Part shown: one piece after another, positions 55,361-64,000 of the stretch
Layout of the letters: each line of letters begins with the position of its first letter
Numbering within the stretch: position 1 is the stretch's first letter
Source: Branchiostoma floridae
Taxonomy: Eukaryota; Chordata; Leptocardii; Amphioxiformes; Branchiostomatidae
Reading direction: 5' to 3'
NCBI RefSeq assembly: GCF_000003815.2
Contig: NC_049994.1
Span: 4,568,534-4,632,533, forward strand
DNA length: 64,000 nucleotides
Made by a program: the position numbers and the translations under genes
The notes under the pieces: model-generated
What the model was told of the DNA's origin: nothing
The model's input: only the letters and a program-made list of their open reading frames with translations
Database searches by the model: none

Positions 55361-58300
55361 GAAAAACTGTCTGTTTAATTTGGTGATCTGTAAACTGTAT
55401 ACGTATTGCCATGAACTGTCATCTATCCAAACGGAAGATAACACATAACATAAGCTTTTGACTACCAAAATGAAGAAACAAAAAGGACAGGATATTTTGA
55501 AAATCATTCAAAGAAAATATGTAATTTTTTTTATCAAATCCAAGTTGAAACTTTCCCTCATCTGTTTCAACATTGTCAACAGTTTGAAAATTATTCTTTC
55601 TAATATCAATCAGTTCACATATGTTACGATATTTGGTGTTGTTATTACGTTATATTTTTTGCGCCAAATGTCTTCTTGTTCGTCCGTTCGTCAAATATAC
55701 ACTGTGATGGGTCCTGTATTAGTTAAAGTTAGGTTAAAAAGCCTCTTTGGCATTCACCTTGCATATTCACCTTGCATCCAGCCGGTAGGTACCCTTCGTC
55801 GGGTAATGAGGCTGGTAGAATCGGTATGTAACAGATGGCGCAGGCATTCCAAAATAAATTTGTCTACTCGTGTGGTTTATCATTTATGTGCACTTTGAGG
55901 ATTAGTTACATGATTGGGGCAGGAAACTAGACCAAACTACTCTCACTGTCAGTATCCATATTTTATGACTCATCAAAATCAAATCAACGTGAATCCTTTT
56001 GTATTGGTGATTGGGACAAGCTGTTACAATAAACAACGCGCCAGTATTGTCCCCAAACTTCCGAAACACAGAATTACGCTTGGATTGTGTTTTAGTCCTC
56101 GAATACCCAACACAATGAGATACAAACGATATCATAAACACGCTCCTTGGGCGAAATTGCCTTACAGAAATGTTGAAGCTGAATTATGTAAAAGATAACT
56201 TTTGGCGCCAAATTCTCACATGTTTTTGAGGTGTGAGTTTCAGTCTGGCGGAGTGATAAACACTCTAACCAAATCACTTGAATTCAAAGATGGATCAGAA
56301 TCATTTTTATATGTAATTCACAATACTTATTGTTAAACGTGTTTATCGTAATAGTATTTGTAGTAAAAGTGGTAGAAATATGCCTACATCGTAAATTATA
56401 TTTCATAGAGTTCAGAACTACTTTGTATACGCGCATGAATAGAGAGGTGCTGTGGCCAAAACAGCTGAGTTGAAAGTCGCGGCAAATTTTCAGTGTCTCG
56501 TGGACACTTTGTCAACTTTATGTCGTTTTTGGCTCAGCAAACTCTTTATTTCCTCTCCACAGTGTTTCAAAGAGTGGAGAACCGTGTACTGAAGGACTGT
56601 ACTCAAGGTAAACAGTTTAAACAACTCATAGAAAGCTTGTTTACGTTTGTTTTGGTAGATGTTGAAGAATATGGTCCTCAAATTTTAAATGGCGAGCAAC
56701 GTTTTGGTGGCCCAAACATTTAGAAGTTTTTCTTTTACAGTAGTTTACAAGTTTCTAGACTATCTTTGGCCTCTGAATTCTTTATCAGATGGGTATGGTT
56801 GTTTTCTTATCAAATTTCCGGGCCCACATGTGGTGTGAAAAAGTGACGCCTTTTGTAATGGAAATTTATGGCCTTTGGTGACCCCGAAAACTTTTCATTT
56901 AGCGTGGGTTTGGAAAATGCAGATGTTGTACCACCAAAACTACTAGTAAGAAGAAGACTACAAAATTTACTTTCTCCTTTTTTTTTTGCCAACGATGTTA
57001 AACGGCATTAGTTTGATTTGATCTGCATACATCTAAGTTTTGTAAAATCTTCCCTTTTTTCTATCCCGTTTTGCAAGAAGTCAAAATAGTTATTTTTTTA
57101 CAGTGACAAGGAAGAAAACAGTGAAAGAAAAAAAAGGCCTCTTCTCCAACTTTCTAGTACCAACTTTCATGGGAATAATACTATACAAACTTAGCACTTA
57201 GCTTTGTCGTTGTTCAGGGGATTTCCATGTATGTCCCAGAGGAAGTTTTCTATTTCAAAACAAAGTGATTTGTCTTGTTCGCCCACATGGTATTTGAAAC
57301 GGCCCCTGTCTCTAAGGATGTTGCTAGACGTGACAAGACCAGGGTTTTTTTTTGTGACATACTATCCTGTGTGACACTGTGTGGAAAGAATTAGCTATGG
57401 GAGTATGTGAAAAATGTCAAATCGCCCACCTCAACTGACACCGTGAATTATTGTTCTATATCTATCATGTCCAAGGACCTTCATTTAATCTTCTTGCTTT
57501 TAATATCTGCAAATAGAACTGCCAAGAATTTAGAAAAAAAAATAAACTGAGAAAAAAATAATCATCAACCCATAGGTTTCTAATGTCGAAAAAATACTAA
57601 AATATTTGTAGTCTGTTACTACTGAAATTTTATATATATTTTTTGGTCCATTGAGTTATGTACGAAATTTATGTATTTTAATGTCTTTTCGATATCAGAA
57701 AATATATTTGTTATCAATATGGTATGGGTGTGGAGTTTTAGTACATAATGATTGATTAAAAATTGTTGCAAAGTTAGATAGAATTATTAGAAAGTCACTA
57801 CTATCGATCATGCCTACTCCATTGTAATTCAATTTAAGAGTATTTGATATGACAATACTGTTGAACTACAATGGAAGGAGTGTGAAAGAATGTCATGAAT
57901 GACAAATTGTACAACACGGTGGTCAAAAAGGCCCTCAAAAATCCTCACTGGCAAATCATGCATATGGATGAGGAAATCAATGTCAATCATCCATTTCACT
58001 ACTGGCAACAATAGCTGATTGGTTTACGCCGTTGTAGGCGGGGATTACATTTGTTTTGGTCGCTCCAAGTGGAGCTATTTTTTGACGCGAACTTGCTCCT
58101 TTGATATGCGCGTCTTTTCTCCGCCCCCATTGTTCTCCACTTAACAAGTTAACAATACCTGAGCTTTTCTGTCGGTCATTCTCACGCTGGAGCTCGGCAT
58201 TGAAACCACCGTTTTAATTCTTTCTGAGCTATATATTTGTCTATATATTACCCAACATGCTAAAACTAAACCTTAGGTGATCAAAGATCGAAGGAGTTAC

Positions 58301-60483
58301 CGTCACTCCCGGGTCACCGCTTGGGACGGAGCAGTGGGCGTCGTTTACAGACACAACCGGGAAAATTACCCGTGCCTTTTTTTACATACACACACACACA
58401 CACATACAAAAAGTTGAGTGATAGAAATTCAGTAGTTTTTCGGCGAAGATGAGTATCTATATATCTAGAACATGAAAGATCACCATACTAGTATACTTAG
58501 ACCCAAACGTAACGAACCCCTTGATATATTGCGTCTTTGACCAAAGTCCGGATCCCGGCGTGTCTGTTCCTGTCCTGTATACACAACGACTCAATTTAAA
58601 TATAAGACAATAATTGCAACCTACGTTTTTTTGATAAACGTGTTCTCTCAAATAACAAACTCCTTATATTCTCGTCATTCTGTAAATGAACTAGGGCCAT
58701 ACCAGCGCTTGACGTGGCGAATGTATCGATATCGGTAATACGCTGGGCATTACATCACATAACTTCAAACTGGCGTCCTTTGCCCCGCAATTTTCTTTGT
58801 TTAAATTATACCTTATACTATAGAATGGATTTGAAGTAGTAATAAAACGCATGGTAACACGGACGAAAGCATAGCAACCGCAACACCATGAAATTTCACC
58901 CAACTTACCGTGACCGTGACTGCCGGGCGCAGCTGCAAGATTCAGCGGGGGCGGCGTAGAGCCCGCCCGCCCGTAATATAAACACAACCGGCCGGCCTTT
59001 CCTACGGAAGTCTAATATTCTCCCCCTCTCTCTCTCACTCCACACGCACACATAGACATACAGACACACAATTGAACGACAGAACACCAGTTTAGTTTCT
59101 TGGTGAAGTGAAATTCATATTTTGAACATTTGCACGGAAGCTTACCGCACACGGAGAATGCTATGCACACTGACCTCACGACAAAGTGCGTCTTCAAATC
59201 AAGATTCACGAACCGGCGTGTCTAGTCCTGTCCTAAAAAATAACTAAAAAAATGAAGAAAAAACTTCGTTCTCCGCTATTTGTAGAAACAATTTTATATT
59301 CCCGTGAATTTTGTAACAGAATCTGCAGTTCGCAATTCACTAAGCTTTGTAACATTACACACCCAAGCGTTTGATGTGCTATCGGCTTGCATACACCAAG
59401 GAGCATACACTAGACGAAAAAACTCAACTTTTGGCGCCCTTGGTAGAAAAATGAAAACGGTTCATTACTACAAAGAAAAAGATTTAGACTTAACTATCAA
59501 AGAAGCACAGTAGTAGATCTAACTTTTGTGAATTAGGGGGTCAGATATGTAGTGTTGTTACCTGACAGCGGAACCGGATGAAACCGGTTTTCTCTTTTGT
59601 TTACAAAAGTCGAAAAGACGCCATTTTACTATTTGGGACCTGACGTTCAAAATTTCTAAAATAATCTTAACTATGGGAGAAAGTGCAGCTGTGAAAGTGC
59701 AGTAAAGATCTTGTAGAATTAATGGTAGCTTCTTGCAGACACAACAAACTGTACAAATAATTTGCTACAGCCAATTCTCTCTCAAATTTCGCGCCCGGGA
59801 CGACAACAATGGGGCCACGCCAGCTCATTTCCATATCACTGCCGTCCCAGGTAAGTTGTTGTTGTAAGAAAGTACGGAGGCAAGAACAAACCGCTCTGAT
59901 GTTCGCCGACAACCTAATTATAAGTCAAGAGCATAGCTATTCTTCCACGTGAAAATCTGAGCCAAACGTACAATTCGTATTTTGAGCCATATCTCCCGGT
60001 AGTTAACACTTAAGCTGACCAAAAAAACTCCATCGTGAAGAAAAAACTATCGCTGCCATCTTGGAGAAAAATCAATCGATTCTCTTCCATCGCTGTGGAA
60101 CTATGGGACAAAACGTAGTGAAAATGTGACAAATTTAGCTAAAATGTCGTAGACACTTAAAACTGCATAAGGTGAAATATTCTTAGAGGTCCTAAAGTCT
60201 AAAGCATAGGTCAAAGCTTTGCCTGGTGCGTAAAATAGAGCATTAAATTCAAAGTTCAAAGTTCAGTGACCCAAAACGACCTCCAAAACGCACATGGAAC
60301 AGCGGGCGATTTGAAGCGTTTTGCACATGGTCATCCCAAATAATTGAGATATTTTTAAGGCGAACTAATGTAATTTTCGTGTGCATATATTTTTTTCCTG
60401 ATGTGATAATCATATCGTGCGTTATGTTGGATGAAATTTGTGTCGTTTTTTTCACACCGCCACGGCTCGCGCGGGCCGGCTTG
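55361..60483. other. Long region without a firmly supported gene
   Basis: Weak exon-like signals only. 56565-56610 (FQRVENRVLKDCTQ) lies between a good acceptor TTTCCTCTCCACAG and donor GTAAAC. 59809-59850 (MGPRQLISISLPSQ) ends at CAG|GTAAGT. Minus-strand donors CACG|GTAAGT (58909) and TGCG|GTAAGC (59137) follow GC-rich sequence. A (CA)n run is at 58387-58404. GGCGTGTCTRKTCCTGTCC recurs near 58557 and 59215. These may be first exons of unassigned genes. Confidence 0.4.
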
Positions 60484-60536
60484 GGGGCGGAGCACTCTGG
60501 CCTAGCAACGCGGATAATACCCTAGCAACGTGACCA
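60484..60536. promoter_or_regulatory. GC box plus two RFX-type (X-box) half sites
   Basis: GGGGGCGGAGC is followed by CCTAGCAACG at 60501 and again at 60521, exactly 20 bp apart. CCTAGCAAC (GTTGCTAGG on the other strand) is the typical half of RFX X-boxes that drive ciliary genes. The surrounding GC-rich DNA suggests a promoter, but which gene it serves is not clear. Confidence 0.4.
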
Positions 60537-63039
60537 CCGTGACAAATTATAATTTGAATTTGAAAAAGACAATTAACAAGGGAGCATATTTTTGTCATTC
60601 AAAAAGAAGGATGACTGGAAATTTGATATTGTCGCTAATTTCAGTGGTTGTATTGATAGCGAATAGCTCACAGCTTCTCTCTATTTGGTGATGATGAAAT
60701 TTTAGCAGTTTTTAAAGTAAAATTTGCTGAAGTTGCTGTTGTGGACTCAAAATCAAGAATTACAATGCGTGTGTAATACAGTAGTGTATTTAAGTTTGCA
60801 GTGGTTTTAAGTTCGCAGTAGCCATACTGCCATGGAAAAATGTTTGTGATGGTTTTATGTTGAAAACCGTGAACATAAAACCTCTGCAAAAATTTCTGCA
60901 TTTACAGTGCTAGTACTATTGATAGCGAACATTACAGATCAGTTACAGATTATTTCTTACCTGTCTGAGTTAGGCCCTGTGCATAATGCAAAAATTCAAA
61001 CGGTTTTATCTAGCCTGGATACCAGACCCCAGTCTGATCTCAAAAATATCTTTCCCCACACAATAGATAGTTTTGAGATCGAGCTGGGGTTGGAAAATTC
61101 AAACAAGTCAAAAGAACTCTGTTTGCTTGCACCTGTGATCATAAATAGCAATGGTGGGCATGGAGTGCTTTCCATTTGATCCATGGAAGCCTGTGCGATA
61201 CGGAAAATTATTACCTGGTCCAGCACATCCGTATCAAATGTTGTCGCGGCTGAAATATAACATAAAGCTAGTTATTACCTGGTCTGGAATACTATCTCTG
61301 TAACAGTTAAAACCTGAACCACAACAACGTTCCATACATGTAACCTTTATTGAATGTTGTTGTGGTCTAGGTTTTACCAAGGACGTTATATGGTTTTACA
61401 GAGATTGAATATATATGAGCCATTTGCTATGTTGCTGGCAGACTAATTCAGACAAACTATGCATCATTTGCCATTAGAAAAATGTGCTTTTATGTTGCCA
61501 TAGCAACAGTAGACGGTACAAGGCAATTGCTAATATCAAATGCATGCCACGGATAACTGCCTCCCCTCTGTGATTATGTGCACCTTCAAATCTTTTCTAG
61601 CTACTACGTATAGACTAATAGAGTCAGAACTCTTGCCACCTTATATCTGTATATGCCCGGTCTATATTGCTGTAGTCATATCCTCAGATGTCAACTAATC
61701 TTTGTTTGCATTTCTTCGAAACTGTGGTGAGGCTGATATGTTCTTTGTATATGTATCACCATTTTACATACCGTCATTCTGTCCCAGGTACGTGTATTTG
61801 ATAGCACCATACTTGCTATATCATGTTGTACATCCAGGGATATTATTGGTACGCACTGTTATAATACTACCCCTGATATAGTTCCCAACCCCTCTGCTTG
61901 TTTATAGGAATAATCTTCAGATTCTCTGATCTCCAAGTGATGCACAATGATCATCCAAGCTTGCTGTTCATTGGCTGCTCTTGTGCATGTTGAATGTTCC
62001 CACCCTAGCTTTTTGGTGACGCCTCAAGGGTGGAGCCTCATTACCGCTGCTTTCTTCTTACCTATCTGCCTACTTGCCTAAGTGTTCAGGCCAGGGACAG
62101 CTTTCTTCTCACACTAGCCTCAAATCTATGTGGCTTTGAACTACATCTTTTAGACCACGTTGCTGATCTCACTTCGAAGCTTCTTAGCTTGTGCCTACCT
62201 TTCCTGTAACACACCTGCTTGTATTGTTGTCACTGGCATTGTTCAGAAAATCCCTGAGTGTAGTGTGTCCTATCACCATCCAGGGTTGGACAAGTTTTCT
62301 AAAATTCACTTGTCTTATTTCACTTGTCTGGACATTTAAATGACATTTGTCTAAGTATTTTTAATTCCATCAATGGAATTCTTTTATTGTTGGCTCTATT
62401 TTTCTGTGTTGACCAATGCATGATGCTATGACTATGAGAGGTAACAACAAGTACAGTTGTATATCAAAATCTCTATCATGGAAAAATCTTACCTGACCAC
62501 TCGGACAGGTGGGCTAGGACATGCACTTGTGGCTGACTTGCCCGATTAGCACTTTCAGTTCACTTGCCCTGGACATTATGTGGCTAGTGGACTTGTCCAA
62601 ACCCGCCATCTATTCTATGTTGTCGTCTTCTGCTTTGTCCATGTGCCAGCTACATGTACATGATCATCAGTACAATGTAGTATGTTGGTGGCTACCATGA
62701 TTTTACAATGTCTTTGCATCCTTTGCTACACTGTTGAGCTCCTGTTGATAATTATCTGAACCTTAAAGCTTCCGTCTGTCAATTTCCTGAATTCTGTCTA
62801 GATGACATGGTGACTTTGGTACATAATATGCATGGAATTTCTCTAACGCTTATAAATCAGTTGTCATATCATGAGCATTTCCTGATTCAGCCCGTATGTA
62901 GCTGCTGCTTCATGGGCCTTGCTTTCGTCCGTCTCACCTGAGGGAAAATGTTCCTGTGTACTGCAGGGTGTCCGGGAAATCATGAACCGTATGGCTTCCT
63001 TCCTCATAATTAGGAGACATGAAGTAGCATGTCGCTTTA
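60537..63039. other. Possible intron, no exon recognised
   Basis: AT-rich with TAGCCTGGATACCAGACCCC near 61009 and TTATTACCTGGTC twice near 61207-61285, remnants of a repeat family. If the right-edge exon belongs to a gene starting near 59.8-60.5 kb, this is its intron. Confidence 0.4.
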
Positions 63040-63403
63040 CAGGGCTCGAAATACTGGGTGCATGTGCACCCAGGTGCACCCAAAATTGGAGCTGTGCACC
63101 CAATTTTTTTTCAGTGGGTGCACAGGGTGCACCCAAATATTTTCTTAGGTTTATGTATGGAAAGATATCAAGTATACTAGTATACATCATATTCTTGACA
63201 TCTAAGTGTTAGAAAGATAATAAAAATGTCTGTCATGTTAGTTGTTTAAGAACTTGATAGCTTGTAAATAAGTTTTTTTTTATTAGGCTTTTTTGACATT
63301 CTACTTAAATTTAAGTGGTGCACCCAAAAAGTTTTTGGTGCACCCAATTTTTTAAACTGGGTGCACCAGTGCACCTAATCCCCAAATCGGATTTCGAGCC
63401 CTG
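63040..63403. mobile_element. MITE with CAGGGCTCGAAAT ends
   Basis: Inverted ends CAGGGCTCGAAAT and ATTTCGAGCCCTG. CTTTA lies just outside both ends. The arms are packed with inverted copies of GTGCACCCA separated by A/T runs, so each arm can also fold alone. The ends resemble hAT elements, but the 5-bp flank match is shorter than usual for that superfamily. Confidence 0.8.
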
Positions 63404-63898
63404 CTTTAGAATGTAGTGATCTGATTTCACTGTGCATATGGTAACTGATCTGAATATATACTAGATGCTCATAAATATAGACAAAAGGCTGATGATCTAG
63501 TCTCTAAGAGTCTTTATTCTTTCTTTATTCTTTATTTTGTTTGACCAGGTAAATACACTGAATACAGTCTAATCTCAGATTCCTTCAGTTTCAAATCAAA
63601 TCTTGTCTCCCTTTTAGCAATATGAATCAGGCAAATTTGTGAACTCACTGAACTGTATTTTTATTTTGCTGGAATGAGAATAACCTTGCAAGAGATTGCC
63701 TGTCTTCTTACATATAAACATGCATGTATATTTCAAGCAGTTGAGTATAGATGGACATAGTGCATGTATCTATTACAGGATGAGATGACAGGAAATGCAT
63801 AGAATTTATAAACATATTAGATGGAAGAGAGATGGATCCATAATTTCATTGTCTGCCTTGAACTTGTTTTCAATGAATGTTTTTCCTTTTTATTCCAG
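63404..63898. other. Spacer before the right-edge exon
   Basis: No supported feature; it ends in a good polypyrimidine tract (TTTTTCCTTTTTATTCCAG). Confidence 0.5.
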
Positions 63899-64000
63899 AA
63901 GGTCTGGGCAGCAGTGTGTTCCTGCGTCCATGATTGGCTTTGGTCAGCAAGTGTCCAGTGGGAATCCACAAACTTTTGGAAGGCCCCCCAACCAGACATC
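63899..64000 (+). CDS. Candidate exon of an unidentified gene, cut by the window edge
   Basis: A strong acceptor (TTTTTCCTTTTTATTCCAG) is followed by 102 bases open in two plus frames. The more protein-like one reads RSGQQCVPASMIGFGQQVSS, then GNPQTFGRPPNQTS, rich in Gly, Gln, Ser and Pro as in disordered regions of nuclear proteins. The other is Trp-rich (VWAAVCSCVHDWLWSASVQW). Incoming phase and gene identity are unknown. Confidence 0.4.

Noticed and set aside
56493-56723. 76-codon frame with an internal exon-like segment
   Set aside because: The splice signals are fair, but no homologous motif or partner exon supports a gene.

Overview
The window is eukaryotic genomic DNA with spliced genes, long introns and very many short transposable elements. 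The four coding exons at 932-8831 encode an unmistakable JAZF1 orthologue. Together with tRNA-derived SINEs, many miniature inverted-repeat elements and non-LTR retrotransposon pieces, this points to an invertebrate deuterostome, most likely amphioxus (Branchiostoma). The species call is inference; the JAZF1 call is firm.

Layout. (1) 1-13.5 kb: JAZF1 on the + strand, with a cluster of ACGTG/CACGTG motifs just after exon 1, several MITEs in its introns, and a fold-back plus a hAT-type MITE in its presumed 3' UTR. (2) 13.5-29 kb: gene-poor DNA with a SINE, a pogo/Tigger-like MITE, a 165-bp tandem array, a hAT MITE with a perfect 8-bp target duplication, a 3-kb decayed LINE (-), and a 1.8-kb, 42-bp-unit minisatellite. 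The minisatellite is open on the - strand for 664 codons behind a signal-peptide-like start. (3) 29-32.3 kb: a small putatively secreted protein with two EF-hand loops (+), the second loop split by an intron. (4) 33-39.6 kb (-): two related signal-anchor-like first exons, one decayed, and a very large RFamide-type neuropeptide precursor (about 1,139 aa over two exons). The precursor carries about a dozen amidatable ...RF-Gly-dibasic peptides, most ending SRF-amide, plus a later group ending RL-amide. (5) 40-46.3 kb: LINE C-terminal fragments on both sides of a 528-bp assembly gap, a roughly 290-bp tandem array split by a SINE, and an unrecognised 45-codon terminal exon (+). (6) 46.3-64 kb: simple repeats, SINEs, four MITEs, LINE fragments, a paired RFX-type motif near 60.5 kb, and the start of an exon that leaves the window at the right edge.

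The genes do not form an operon-like unit. The most interesting biology is the 29-40 kb region: three genes or gene pieces with putative secretory N-termini lie close together, and the RFamide precursor is by far the richest. No CRISPR array, rRNA gene or intact tRNA gene was seen. I made no database comparison; all family calls rest on motifs and spacing visible in the sequence and on family knowledge.
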